Positions 17,030 through 25,943 of a DNA stretch of 64,000 bases are shown piece by piece. Each line of letters starts with the position of its first letter. The stretch's first letter is position 1. The stretch covers positions 1 through 64,000 of the forward strand of contig JASBUI010000040.1 in the NCBI GenBank assembly GCA_030148005.1, read 5' to 3'. The stretch is from Paracoccaceae bacterium (GTDB lineage Bacteria; Pseudomonadota; Alphaproteobacteria; Rhodobacterales; Rhodobacteraceae). Made by a program: the position numbers and the translations under genes. The notes beneath the pieces were generated by a model. It saw nothing but the letters and a program-made list of their open reading frames with translations, made no database searches and was not told the origin of the DNA.

Positions 17030-17868
17030 AACGGATCGATGCCCATCACCACTTTTGGCAGCCGGCGCGCGGCGATTATGACTGGATGCCCAAGGATAAC
17101 CCGATCCTGAACCGCGCCTATGGTCCGGATGATCTGGCGCCGCACCTTGGCGCGGCTGGCATTGGTGGCACGGTCCTTGTTCAGGCCGCAGCCAGCGTTC
17201 AGGAAACCGAATACATGCTGGGCCTTGCCGATGCGACGCCTTGGGTTCTGGGCGTGGTCGGCTGGATCGACTTTGAAGATCCCGCGCAGCGCCGCCAGCT
17301 TGAGCGCTTTGCGCGCCATCCCAAGTTCAAGGGCGTTCGGCCAATGATACAGGACATCGCGGATACGGACTGGATGCTGCGCGATGATGTCCAATGGGCT
17401 TACCGCGCGATCATCGATCTTGACCTGACCTTTGATGCGCTGGGATTTCCCCGGCATCTGGCGAATTTCCTGACGCTTAAAACAAGCTATGGCGAGATGC
17501 GCATGGTGATCGACCACATCATGAAGCCGCAGATCCGCGAGGCGATGGCAGGCGGCGACGCTTTGGGGCCATGGGCCGAAGGCATGGAAAGGCTGGCGCG
17601 TGAAACGGACACGTTTTGCAAATTTTCAGGGCTGGTGACAGAGGCTGATGCGGGGTGGGGGATCGATGATCTGCGCCCCTTTGCGCGCCATGTTCTGGAT
17701 TGCTTTGGGGCAGAGCGGGTCATGTGGGGATCGGACTGGCCGGTTTGCAGGCTTGCGGCCGAATATGACGTCTGGCTGGGTGCGGCCCATCAGTTGACCG
17801 CCCATCTGCCGCCCGCCGAGGTGCAAGAGGTTTTTGGCGGAGCGGCCAGCCGGTTCTATCGCCTTTGA
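17026..17868 (+). CDS. Amidohydrolase family 2, L-fuconolactonase-like
   Basis: Metal-dependent TIM-barrel hydrolase, 280 residues. The HHHFW motif (RIDAHHHFWQ) at the N-terminus, His in VIDHIMKP and Asp in MWGSDWPVC are the family's metal and catalytic residues. The overall pattern matches L-fucono-1,5-lactonase and related sugar lactonases. It overlaps the aldo/keto reductase gene by 4 bp, fitting hydrolysis of that enzyme's lactone product. No fuconate dehydratase or 2-keto-3-deoxy-sugar aldolase gene is present nearby, so the rest of the route is elsewhere or different. Confidence 0.87.
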   Translation: MKRIDAHHHFWQPARGDYDWMPKDNPILNRAYGPDDLAPHLGAAGIGGTVLVQAAASVQETEYMLGLADATPWVLGVVGWIDFEDPAQRRQLERFARHPKFKGVRPMIQDIADTDWMLRDDVQWAYRAIIDLDLTFDALGFPRHLANFLTLKTSYGEMRMVIDHIMKPQIREAMAGGDALGPWAEGMERLARETDTFCKFSGLVTEADAGWGIDDLRPFARHVLDCFGAERVMWGSDWPVCRLAAEYDVWLGAAHQLTAHLPPAEVQEVFGGAASRFYRL

Positions 17869-17879
17869 TGGCGCGGTGC

Positions 17880-18623
17880 TTACTGGCCAACCGCGCCGCG
17901 CAGATCATCCAGAAAGTCGCGGATGCGCCGGGCATTGACGCCCCTGTCGATCCCGCCCACGCGTGAACGCGAGCGCATGTCGACCAACGTCTGATCGCCC
18001 TCAGCCGTCAGGCGCAGAATAACCTCATCGGCGAAACCGAAAAGCGCGGAATAGGCGATGGCCTCAATCCGGCCTTCGTCCTGATCGGCTCCGGCAAGCT
18101 CCCATCCGCGCTGTTCAATCAGCCGGGTTGCCGCATCAAAGACCTCACCTGAAGGGGCGGCAAGGGTCAGCGGGCCAAGGTCTGGATAGCCTGCATGCTG
18201 TTTCTGGGCAGTTTCAGCGCCCGGATAGTTCATCGGGTTGGGCACATCCCAGAACATCGGCGGGTTTTGCGTGTCGGTGGTGATGTCGTTGATCGGGGCA
18301 TAGCGCGTGGCCGCGTATTGCCAGTGGATGGCCATGGCAACGACGGGCAGCGACAGAACCAGGGCGAAGGTCGCGGGCCAGAGAACGCCCTGCTTGCGCC
18401 GGGCCAGCGCGATCAGAAGGACAGAAAGGACAAAGGCCGCGATCGCGCCATAAACGCCGCGCTCAGCATAGATAAGCCCGGCCGAGAAATGCCACCAGAG
18501 GCTGCGCGTTCCGAATGCGCCGATCAGGGGGCCGGCGATACCGGCAATCGCGAGAAGCGCCGCCAGTATCGCCAGCCAAAAGAGGGGAGCACGGGTCACG
18601 TTCCGTGAGTGGTTACGTGTCAA
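17880..18623 (-). CDS. Membrane-anchored DUF1499 protein
   Basis: Protein of about 247 residues with three hydrophobic helices in the first 120 residues and a C-terminal DUF1499 domain (TRLIEQRGWEL...FGFADEVILRL...DMRSRSRVG...NARRIRDFLDDL). I choose the TTG at 18623: GAGGGG lies 8 bp upstream and it overlaps the MFS stop as TTGA. A GTG at 18599 is the alternative. A much longer open frame through the MFS gene is an out-of-frame shadow. Function unknown; it is cotranscribed with a transporter gene and a desaturase-like gene. Confidence 0.8.
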   Translation of the reverse strand: MTRNHSRNVTRAPLFWLAILAALLAIAGIAGPLIGAFGTRSLWWHFSAGLIYAERGVYGAIAAFVLSVLLIALARRKQGVLWPATFALVLSLPVVAMAIHWQYAATRYAPINDITTDTQNPPMFWDVPNPMNYPGAETAQKQHAGYPDLGPLTLAAPSGEVFDAATRLIEQRGWELAGADQDEGRIEAIAYSALFGFADEVILRLTAEGDQTLVDMRSRSRVGGIDRGVNARRIRDFLDDLRGAVGQ

Positions 18624-19930
18624 CGGGAAATCCCCTCTTTGTTCTGTTGTAGGTCTGGATGGGTTTCTGTCAGGGCCAAGGCAAGCCAAAGGCCCGAAAG
18701 TGCCATTGCGGCGGCGGTAAACCAGAAGCCCGCGACGATAAGGCCTGTGCCTTGTGCCAAAAGCCCGATGGCCAGCGCCCCGACGCCATAGCCAAGATCG
18801 CGCCAGAAGCGGTAGACGCCCAAGCTTGATCCGCGCCAGCTTGGGTGCGAGATATCTGAAACCGCAGCGATCAGGGTGGGGTAGAGCAATGCCATGCCAA
18901 CCCCGGTTACGGCTGCGGCCAAGGCCCAGCCGGCAAAGCTGGAAAAGGCCGGTAGCATCAGGATGCCCGCGCCGCTTAGCCACATGCCGCTTACCGCGGG
19001 CCATTTGCGGCCAAAGCGATCCGAAAGCGGGCCGGTCCAAAGCTGAGAGGCGCCCCAGACGACGCCGTAAATGCCCGTGACCCAACCGATCTGGATCAGA
19101 CTGGCTCCGGCAAGGTGCAGGTAAAGCGGGACAAGCACCCACATTGCGGTGTCGACGTATTTCTCGATGTGGCCTGCCTGTGACAGGGCGACGAAATCGC
19201 GGCTTTGGTAGCTGACAAGACGAAAGACCTGAAATGCGGTTGGATTGGCTGGAAGGTCCTGCCTCGCGCGGGCACGGCCGCCATTGCCTGCACCTGCGTC
19301 GTGGCGTGCAGCTTCGGCGCGGGCAAAGGGAAGCGTTTCGCCAAAGACAAACCAAGCATGCGCGAGGGCGACAAGGATGATTGTCAGACCAAAGATGAAA
19401 AGGCTGATGCGCGGGGCAAAAAAGCTTGCGGCATAGCCTGTTGCCAGCCCCGCCAGCGCCACGCCCGAGTAGCCTGCAAATTCGTTCATGCCGGTTGCCA
19501 TGCCGCGCTGAGCGGGACGGATGATGTCCATCTTGGCCGTGACGGTCATCGACCAAGCAAAACCCTGGTTGATACCCAGAAGGATGTTGGCCGCAACCAT
19601 CCAGTTCCAGCTGGGCGCGTAAAGGATCATGAAGGGGATCGGCAGCGCCGCAATCCAGCCCAGTAGCAGGACGCGTTTGCGCCCCCATGTTTCAGAGAGG
19701 CGGCCCGAGACGAAGTTCATCGCGCCCTTGACGAAGCCAAAGCTGACCACAAAGGCGAAAAGAAGCGTGAAAGAGCCGCGCGCGACGCCAAACTCCTGCT
19801 CTGCCAGAACCGGCAGGACAGTGCGCTCAAGCCCGATGGTCATGCCGACCAAGAGAACCTGAACCAATTGATGGAGGAAAAGGCCGAGGTTCTCGCGCAG
19901 GCCCTGAACATGTGCGGAAGGCGCGCTCAT
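18620..19930 (-). CDS. MFS transporter
   Basis: Major facilitator superfamily carrier with 12 expected spans and 436 residues. The loop 2-3 motif is visible as GRLSETWGRKRVLL and repeated in the second half as GPLSDRFGRKWPAV. It overlaps the upstream desaturase-like gene as ATGA and the downstream DUF1499 gene as TTGA. Substrate unknown. The operon is divergent from an ArsR-rhodanese regulator, which suggests control by sulfide, persulfide or a metal (inference). Confidence 0.9.
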   Translation of the reverse strand: MSAPSAHVQGLRENLGLFLHQLVQVLLVGMTIGLERTVLPVLAEQEFGVARGSFTLLFAFVVSFGFVKGAMNFVSGRLSETWGRKRVLLLGWIAALPIPFMILYAPSWNWMVAANILLGINQGFAWSMTVTAKMDIIRPAQRGMATGMNEFAGYSGVALAGLATGYAASFFAPRISLFIFGLTIILVALAHAWFVFGETLPFARAEAARHDAGAGNGGRARARQDLPANPTAFQVFRLVSYQSRDFVALSQAGHIEKYVDTAMWVLVPLYLHLAGASLIQIGWVTGIYGVVWGASQLWTGPLSDRFGRKWPAVSGMWLSGAGILMLPAFSSFAGWALAAAVTGVGMALLYPTLIAAVSDISHPSWRGSSLGVYRFWRDLGYGVGALAIGLLAQGTGLIVAGFWFTAAAMALSGLWLALALTETHPDLQQNKEGISR

Positions 19931-20790
19931 TTTTGTTTGTCCTTGCCGGGGGCATCCAGCGCGCCGCCGCTTGCAGGTCCGCGAAGGGGCTGGATCAGCA
20001 TCCGGTCAAGCCAGAGATCGCGAGGTGTGCGGAACTGTTCAATCCCGATTTCCATGTCGCGGTGACCCTTGGCTGGCTGGGCGCGGTAGGTGCCCATAAG
20101 CCGGTCCCACCATGGCAGGTTAAAGCCAAAGTTGCTGTTGGTTTCCCGCGGGGTCGACGAATGGTGCACGCGGTGCATGTCGGGCGTCACCATGATCAGG
20201 CGCAGCCAGCGATCGACGCGCGGGGGCAGGTTGATGTTGGCATGGTTGAACATTGCGCTGGCGTTCAGCACGACCTCAAAGATCAGAACGGCAAGTGCAG
20301 GCGGGCCCAATGCGGCAACGACCGCCAGCTTGATGCCCATAGAGGCCAGAATTTCAACGGGGTGAAAGCGCAGGCCCGTGGTGACGTCAAATTCAAGGTC
20401 GGCGTGGTGCACCCGGTGCAAACGCCAAAGTGCCGGAACGGCGTGGAACATCACATGCTGAAGGTAGATCGCAAGATCCAAGAGGATGACAGAGATCAGA
20501 ACCGCCAGCCATCCGGGCACCTGCCAGTTGTTGAATAGACCCCATCCGCCTTGTTCGGCGGTGATGGCAAGACCCACGGCGACAATCGGAAATGCAAGGC
20601 GAACCAGAACCGTATCCAGCGCCACAAGGCCAAGGTTATTGGACCACCGCAGAAGGCGCGGGATCTCTTGGCGCCGCCGGGGGGCGGCAAGTTCCCAAAC
20701 CGCCATAAGCGCCAGAACAGCAAGAAAAACGCCCAATCGAAGGGCATTTTCGTTCTCTATCAATGATTTACCCAGTTCTGGGGCTTGCAT
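19927..20790 (-). CDS. Sterol desaturase / fatty acid hydroxylase family protein
   Basis: Integral membrane di-iron oxygenase family, 287 residues. Histidine boxes are seen as HVMFH, LHRVHH and, near the C-terminus, MHRVHH, spaced between hydrophobic helices. The start at 20790 (MQAPELGKSL) leaves 61 bp to the divergent regulator; a longer frame would run through that gene. Possible substrates are membrane lipids or hydrophobic metabolites. It is the first gene of the operon with the MFS and DUF1499 genes. Confidence 0.88.
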   Translation of the reverse strand: MQAPELGKSLIENENALRLGVFLAVLALMAVWELAAPRRRQEIPRLLRWSNNLGLVALDTVLVRLAFPIVAVGLAITAEQGGWGLFNNWQVPGWLAVLISVILLDLAIYLQHVMFHAVPALWRLHRVHHADLEFDVTTGLRFHPVEILASMGIKLAVVAALGPPALAVLIFEVVLNASAMFNHANINLPPRVDRWLRLIMVTPDMHRVHHSSTPRETNSNFGFNLPWWDRLMGTYRAQPAKGHRDMEIGIEQFRTPRDLWLDRMLIQPLRGPASGGALDAPGKDKQK

Positions 20791-20806
20791 TTTATTGCCT
20801 TGTAGG

Positions 20807-20835
20807 TTAATCAAGTAATCAGTTGAATGATGTAA
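20807..20835. promoter_or_regulatory. Imperfect palindrome between desaturase and ArsR-rhodanese genes
   Basis: The only 61 bp between the two divergent genes are AT-rich and hold an imperfect dyad. TTA-ATCA on the left mirrors TGAT-G-TAA on the right, with TCAA and TTGA inside. The size and position suit an ArsR-family operator controlling both directions. No biochemical support. Confidence 0.45.
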
Positions 20836-20851
20836 TAATAGGCACCTACCG

Positions 20852-21520
20852 ATGTCAATCCCTCCAAAAATGGCACTTTTGGAAGAGTTCGCGACGGTGG
20901 CGCGCGCAATGGGCGCGCCGCAGCGGCTTGTGATGCTAGAGCAATTGGGGCAGGGCGAGCGCGGCGTCGAAGACCTTGCACGCAAGGTCGGGATCACCGT
21001 AGCCAACTGTTCGCAGCATCTTCAGACCCTGCGCCGCGCGGGTCTTGTGACATCGCGGCGCGACGGCAAATCGATCATCTACAGCATGAGCGATCCACAG
21101 GTTCTAAGCCTGATGCGGGAACTTTCGGACGTCGCCGAAAAGAACCTTGCCCAGGTTGAGCGCATTTTGCGTTCGTTGTCCGATGGGGTTGAGCCGCCAG
21201 AGGCGATGACGCGCGAAGAACTGGCCGCACGGCTGGCCGATGGCAGCGTGACGGTGATTGATCTTCGGCCGCTGGACGAATTTGAACGCGCGCATCTTCC
21301 GGGGGCAAAGCATGTGCCGCTGGATGCGCTTGATGAGTTTGGCCAAAGCCATGAACCGGACCGTGAAATCATCGCCTACTGCCGGGGGCCGTATTGCCTT
21401 TATTCCCATCAGGCGGTGGCGCGGCTTCGGGCGCGCGGAATTCCTGCGCGGCGGATGGATGGGGGGCTGCCCGAGTGGCGCGCCGAGGCCCGCCAGATCG
21501 AAGGAAGCGAAAAGGCCTAG
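20852..21520 (+). CDS. ArsR-family regulator fused to a rhodanese domain
   Basis: Residues 1-95 form a winged-helix ArsR domain (GAPQRLVMLEQL, then ANCSQHLQTLRRAGLV as recognition helix). Residues 120-215 form a rhodanese domain with active-site Cys177 in AYCRGPYC and a second Cys182. Such fusions can sense or handle sulfane sulfur. Cys53 in the recognition helix is a further possible redox residue. It is divergent from the desaturase-MFS-DUF1499 operon and probably represses it and itself. The stop codon overlaps the stop of the convergent RND pump gene. Confidence 0.9.
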   Translation: MSIPPKMALLEEFATVARAMGAPQRLVMLEQLGQGERGVEDLARKVGITVANCSQHLQTLRRAGLVTSRRDGKSIIYSMSDPQVLSLMRELSDVAEKNLAQVERILRSLSDGVEPPEAMTREELAARLADGSVTVIDLRPLDEFERAHLPGAKHVPLDALDEFGQSHEPDREIIAYCRGPYCLYSHQAVARLRARGIPARRMDGGLPEWRAEARQIEGSEKA

Positions 21521-24500
21521 GCCTTGCGCGGCTGATTTGCGCCCAGAACGGTTACCAGCCCGCGGCGGATCTTGTCTTTCAGCCCGTCCATCACACTGAA
21601 AAGCGATGGCACAAAGAGCAGCGACAGGAGCGTCGACAGCAAAAGGCCGCCAATCACCGCGATTGCCATTGGCGCGCGAAACTCGCCCCCCGGCCCAAGG
21701 GCAAGGGCGCTTGGCACCATTCCGGCTGTCATCGCGATGGTGGTCATGATGATGGGGCGGGCGCGTTTGTGACCTGCGTCCATCATTGCCTTGTGCTTGT
21801 CGATCCCGTTGCTCATCGCTTCAAGGCCGAACTCGACCAGCATAATCGCGTTCTTGGTCACGATCCCCATCAGCATCAGAAAGCCGATGACAACCGACAG
21901 GCCGATGGCCGAATTGTCGAGATAGAGCGCAAAGATGGCGCCGCCGATGGCAAGGGGTAGCGACAGAAGGATCGTGATCGGGGTGATGAAGCTGGAGAAC
22001 AGCAACACCAGAACGACATAGACCAAAAGAATGCCCGCGCCCATCGCAAGGCCGAAGCTTGAGAAAACCTCTCCCATGACCTGCGCGTCGCCAGCGGGCT
22101 GAATAGAAGTGCCATCCGGCATGGACTGGGCCACGGGTATCTTTGCAACCGCCGCCGTTGCCGGTCCCAAAAGCGCGCCCTTGGCAAGGTCGGCCTGAAC
22201 CGAAGTGCGGTACTTTCGATCATAGCGCTCGACCGAACTTGGGCCGGTGGAAAGCGAAACCTCTGCAACAGCGCCCAGCGGGATCGGGGCGCCGCCGGCG
22301 CGGGGTATACGCTCACCTGCCATGCGGAAAAGATCGCTTCGAACCGCTTCGTTGAGGCGCACGACGATGGGCAGCTGGCGCTCTCCGGCGTTGAACTTGG
22401 CCGCGCTGGCGCCGCTGGCGCCGATCGTGGCGGTGCGGATCGTGCTGGCCAGTGCCGATACGGTGACGCCCAGTTCGGCGGCAAGTTCAGGCTTGGGCGA
22501 GATCTGGATCTCGGGCCGGGGCAGGGCCGCCGAGGTTGAAGCGTTCTGCACCTCTGGCAGGGCGTTCATCTGCTGTGCAACGATGCGGGCGGCGGCGCTG
22601 GCGCTTGCTTCGCTGTTGCCCAGAACGTTGATGGAAATGTCGCGCTGGCCGTTTTCCTTCAGGACATGCAGGCGCGCATCGGGGATTTGTTTGAGAAGCT
22701 GCGCAATCTCATCCTGAATTTCAAAGGACGAACGCGTGCGGCTGGATTTCTGTCCGAAATTGACGGTGATGTTGGCCTTGGCAACGCTGCCCGTAGTTCC
22801 GGCGCCGCCATCAACGAATACATTCGTAACCTCGGGTATTTCAGAGACGATGCCGGTGATCTGACGGGCCGCGGCGCGGGTTTGTTCAACGGTCGATCCC
22901 GGCGCCAGTTCCAGAGAGATCGTCGTGCGCCCGGTATCTGCGGGCGGCACAAACTGGGTCGGCAGCAGGGTCGCCGAAAAGATCGAGGCGGCAAAGATCA
23001 AAAGGCCAAGCGTCAGCGTGACGGTGCGGTTGTGCAGCGTCCAGTTCAGAATGCGCATGTAGGTGCGCATCACAAAGCCGTCCTTTTCCTCTTCCGGCGC
23101 GACGCCATCGCGCATGAAATAGGCGGCCATCATGGGCGTGATCAGACGCGCCACCAAAAGCGAAAAGAGGACAGCGACGGCGACCGTCAGGCCGAACTGT
23201 TTGAAGTATTGCCCCGCAATGCCGGACATGAAGCTGACAGGCGCAAAGACGGCAACAATGGTAAAGCTGATGGCGATGACGGTCAGCCCGATCTCGGATG
23301 CAGCCTCTTCCGAGGCTTCATAGGCGGGTTTTCCCATCTGGATGTGGCGCACGATGTTTTCGATCTCAACGATCGCGTCATCCACCAGAATGCCGGTGAC
23401 AAGCGTGATGCCCAAAAGGCTTACGGTGTTCAGCGAGAAACCCAAAAGGTCCATCACGATGAACGTGGGGATGACCGACAGGGGCAGGGCGACAGCGGTG
23501 ATCAGCGTGGCGCGCCAGTTTCGCAGGAAGAGGAACACAACAATGATCGCAAGCGCGGCGCCCTCGTAAAGCGTGTCCATCGCGCTTTTGTAGCTGCCTT
23601 CGGTATAGATCGTGGCATCGTCGATCAGCGAAAAGGTGACGTTGGGGTTTTCCTTGCCCAGCTCTTCCAGGCGCTTCTTGGCGTTGTTCCCCGCTGTCAG
23701 GTCGCTGGCGCCGGTCGAGCGGTAGATGCCGATCGCCACCACCGGCTTGCCATCGAACATCGCAAAGGTGCGCACTTCGCCAGAGCCATCGGTGACAGTT
23801 CCCAGATCATCAAGCCGGACGGTTTGGCCGCCTTGTGTCTTGATCGGCGAAGCGGCTAATGCTGCCAGAGACTGAACGCTTCCCAAGGCCCGGATACTGT
23901 ATTCCTGCCCGGCAAGGTTTCCCCTGCCGCCGCCAAGATTGACGTTGTTTGCTCGGATCTGATCGTTCACCTCGGCGCTGGTCAGCCCCAGAGCGATCAG
24001 CCGGTCCGGGTCCAGATTGACGCTGATCTCTCGGTAGGCACCGCCGATGCGCGACACTTTTCCGATGCTGTTGATCGATTGCAGATCGCGCGCGATCACG
24101 TCGTCGACGTAATAGGAAAGCTCATCGATTGAGCGTGTCTCATCGCTGATCGCATAGGTCAGGATCGGCAGGCCGGTCACGTCCAGCCGTTTGACCACGG
24201 GCACCTCTGCCGTCGCAGGCAGATCGCCCTGAACGCCCGCGACGGCATCCTTGACGTCGTTCAGCGCCCGGTCGGTCTGGGTGTCCAGAGCAAACTCGAT
24301 AGAGATGTTCGCGGCGCTGTCGTTGGCGGTCGCCGTGATGTGCTTGACGCCAGCTATATCCGAAACCGCGCCCTCGATCGGTTTGATGATCTGGTTGACG
24401 ACTTCTGATGGTGCGGCGCCCGGCTGAACCACCGAGATGGTGATCACGGGGATGTCGATGTTGGGAAAACGCGTGACCGGAAGGCGCCCGAAACTGACCA

Positions 24501-24576
24501 GTCCGACAACGCACAGCACAAGGAAAAGGGCAAGCGGGGGAACCGGGCGGCGGATGGCCCATGTCGACATGTTCAT
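21517..24576 (-). CDS. RND efflux pump inner-membrane subunit
   Basis: AcrB/MexB-like proton-driven exporter of 1019 residues. It starts with the cytoplasmic segment and helix TWAIRRPVPPLALFLVLCVVG. The proton relay is visible as VDDAIVEIENI in helix 4. The second-half helices (GILLVYVVLVLLFSSF, MGIVTKNAIMLVEFG) and the large periplasmic porter domains are present. It lacks the Met/charged relay typical of heavy-metal CusA, so organic substrates are more likely. The start overlaps the adaptor stop by 4 bp. No outer-membrane TolC-like gene is beside it. Confidence 0.94.
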   Translation of the reverse strand: MNMSTWAIRRPVPPLALFLVLCVVGLVSFGRLPVTRFPNIDIPVITISVVQPGAAPSEVVNQIIKPIEGAVSDIAGVKHITATANDSAANISIEFALDTQTDRALNDVKDAVAGVQGDLPATAEVPVVKRLDVTGLPILTYAISDETRSIDELSYYVDDVIARDLQSINSIGKVSRIGGAYREISVNLDPDRLIALGLTSAEVNDQIRANNVNLGGGRGNLAGQEYSIRALGSVQSLAALAASPIKTQGGQTVRLDDLGTVTDGSGEVRTFAMFDGKPVVAIGIYRSTGASDLTAGNNAKKRLEELGKENPNVTFSLIDDATIYTEGSYKSAMDTLYEGAALAIIVVFLFLRNWRATLITAVALPLSVIPTFIVMDLLGFSLNTVSLLGITLVTGILVDDAIVEIENIVRHIQMGKPAYEASEEAASEIGLTVIAISFTIVAVFAPVSFMSGIAGQYFKQFGLTVAVAVLFSLLVARLITPMMAAYFMRDGVAPEEEKDGFVMRTYMRILNWTLHNRTVTLTLGLLIFAASIFSATLLPTQFVPPADTGRTTISLELAPGSTVEQTRAAARQITGIVSEIPEVTNVFVDGGAGTTGSVAKANITVNFGQKSSRTRSSFEIQDEIAQLLKQIPDARLHVLKENGQRDISINVLGNSEASASAAARIVAQQMNALPEVQNASTSAALPRPEIQISPKPELAAELGVTVSALASTIRTATIGASGASAAKFNAGERQLPIVVRLNEAVRSDLFRMAGERIPRAGGAPIPLGAVAEVSLSTGPSSVERYDRKYRTSVQADLAKGALLGPATAAVAKIPVAQSMPDGTSIQPAGDAQVMGEVFSSFGLAMGAGILLVYVVLVLLFSSFITPITILLSLPLAIGGAIFALYLDNSAIGLSVVIGFLMLMGIVTKNAIMLVEFGLEAMSNGIDKHKAMMDAGHKRARPIIMTTIAMTAGMVPSALALGPGGEFRAPMAIAVIGGLLLSTLLSLLFVPSLFSVMDGLKDKIRRGLVTVLGANQPRKA

Positions 24577-25766
24577 TGGCTGGCCCCGGCGGGCTCAACC
24601 GGTCTGATCTTGTCGCCGCTTCCATAGAAGGCGCCGGCCTTGGCGACCACGATTGCGCCTTTGGCAAGGCCCCCCAGAACTTCGCGGCGGTCCTGCCATA
24701 TCAGCCCCGCAACGACCGGTTGCTTGGTCAGGGTTCCATCCTTGACGGTCAGGACATATGGGCCTGTTGCATCCGTCAGGATCGCCGTTGCTGGCACCGT
24801 CAGCCCGCTGTGCTGATCGGTAATAATCCAGCCGCCCGCGAAAAGACCGGTGCGAAGATTTGTGCTGTCCTGCAGGGTGATGCGAATTTTGCCAAGACGC
24901 GTCTGGGGATCAACGGTGGGATAAAGAAGGCGCACGGTTCCTTTCACCGTGCCGACCCCGGCGACCCTCAGTTCGACCGGATCGCCCACGCTGACCTGGC
25001 CCAGTGCGGTTTCGATCAGTTCGGCCTCTGCCTCTATCGCGCCGTCGCGGATGATGCGGAAAATCGGCTGGCCAGAGGCCGAGGCGATTGAACCAAGCTG
25101 CCCGTTGCGGGCCGAAATCACGCCGTTCTGCGAGGCGCGGATCGTGGCGCGGTCAAGGTTCAGCTTGGCAAGGTCACGCTGAGCGCCTGCCTGGCGCATC
25201 TGGGCGCTGGTCAGGGCAAGCCCGTCCTTGGCCGCATCAAAACCGGCCTTGGCCGTGGCCGAGTTTGTGACCGCCTGATCCAGCTGCGCTTGGCTGATGT
25301 TGCCCGACTGGTTCAACTGGCGCGTTCGTTGAAGCGCCGCATTTGCTTGATCCAGCGTCGCCTTGGCGGATGTAATTTGGCTTTGGGACTGGCGCACGGC
25401 TGCCTCGGTGCGCGCATATTCGGCCTCTGCCTGAACAAGCTGGGTTCTAAGCGTTTCGCTATCCAGAATGGCCAGCACGTCCCCCTTGCGGACCTTGTCA
25501 CCGACATCGACCTGGATCGAACGGATGCTAAAGCCGCTGATCTGCGGAAAGATCAGTATCTCTTCGCGTGCGACCAAGGTGGCTGAAACGGGCACGCGGT
25601 TCACAACTTCGGTAATGCTTGCGGTCGCCACGGTGACCAGAGGCGCCGAAGGGCCCGGCGCGGTCTGGGCGGTTGCCGCTGTCAACGCGGCCGGGCCGAT
25701 CAGAGCGGCCAGAATGGCAAAGCGGGTCAGGTAAAGCTTGCAAAGCGAACGGAGGGGTCTGAACAC
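24573..25766 (-). CDS. RND efflux periplasmic adaptor (membrane fusion protein)
   Basis: HlyD/AcrA-like adaptor of 397 residues linking the pump to an outer-membrane channel. It has an N-terminal signal or anchor helix. A lipoyl half-domain (ISGFSIRSIQVDVGDKVRKGDVLAILD) is followed by an alpha-helical hairpin of about 90 residues rich in Gln/Ala, then the second lipoyl half and beta-barrel (GQPIFRII, ELVAGV-type region). It is the first gene of the two-gene efflux operon, with a divergent regulator upstream. Confidence 0.93.
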   Translation of the reverse strand: MFRPLRSLCKLYLTRFAILAALIGPAALTAATAQTAPGPSAPLVTVATASITEVVNRVPVSATLVAREEILIFPQISGFSIRSIQVDVGDKVRKGDVLAILDSETLRTQLVQAEAEYARTEAAVRQSQSQITSAKATLDQANAALQRTRQLNQSGNISQAQLDQAVTNSATAKAGFDAAKDGLALTSAQMRQAGAQRDLAKLNLDRATIRASQNGVISARNGQLGSIASASGQPIFRIIRDGAIEAEAELIETALGQVSVGDPVELRVAGVGTVKGTVRLLYPTVDPQTRLGKIRITLQDSTNLRTGLFAGGWIITDQHSGLTVPATAILTDATGPYVLTVKDGTLTKQPVVAGLIWQDRREVLGGLAKGAIVVAKAGAFYGSGDKIRPVEPAGASQ

Positions 25767-25871
25767 GAAAAACTCCTTGGTCGGTCGGTGGACGCCGGGA
25801 AATGCAAGGCGGCGCTCCGATGGACGGTTGCGGGGTAGTTAGGGGGCGCATCCACCCGTGTCAATCAGTTT

Positions 25872-25889
25872 GTTCAGTATTGACTGAAC
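25872..25889. promoter_or_regulatory. Perfect inverted repeat, candidate operator of the efflux operon
   Basis: Arms GTTCAGT and ACTGAAC, 7 bp each, separated by ATTG. It lies between the divergent adaptor gene and the MarR/GbsR-like regulator gene, in an AT-richer stretch where both promoters must be. This is a good candidate for autoregulation and pump control. Confidence 0.6.
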
Positions 25890-25943
25890 GTAATAAACAG
25901 AATAGGTGTCCCGGCAACAATCAGGCGCGAGAAGGGGGCGGAC

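Noticed and set aside
18624-19688. Long N-terminal extension of the DUF1499 gene through the MFS gene
   Set aside because: The extension is out of frame with the MFS protein and Arg/His/Pro-rich. The TTG at 18623 with a ribosome site explains the real protein.
22666-23859. 397-residue open frame on the plus strand inside the RND pump gene
   Set aside because: It is antisense to a clear, intact pump gene, is rich in Arg/Gly/Asp/His with no domain, and shows the pattern expected from a GC-rich opposite strand.
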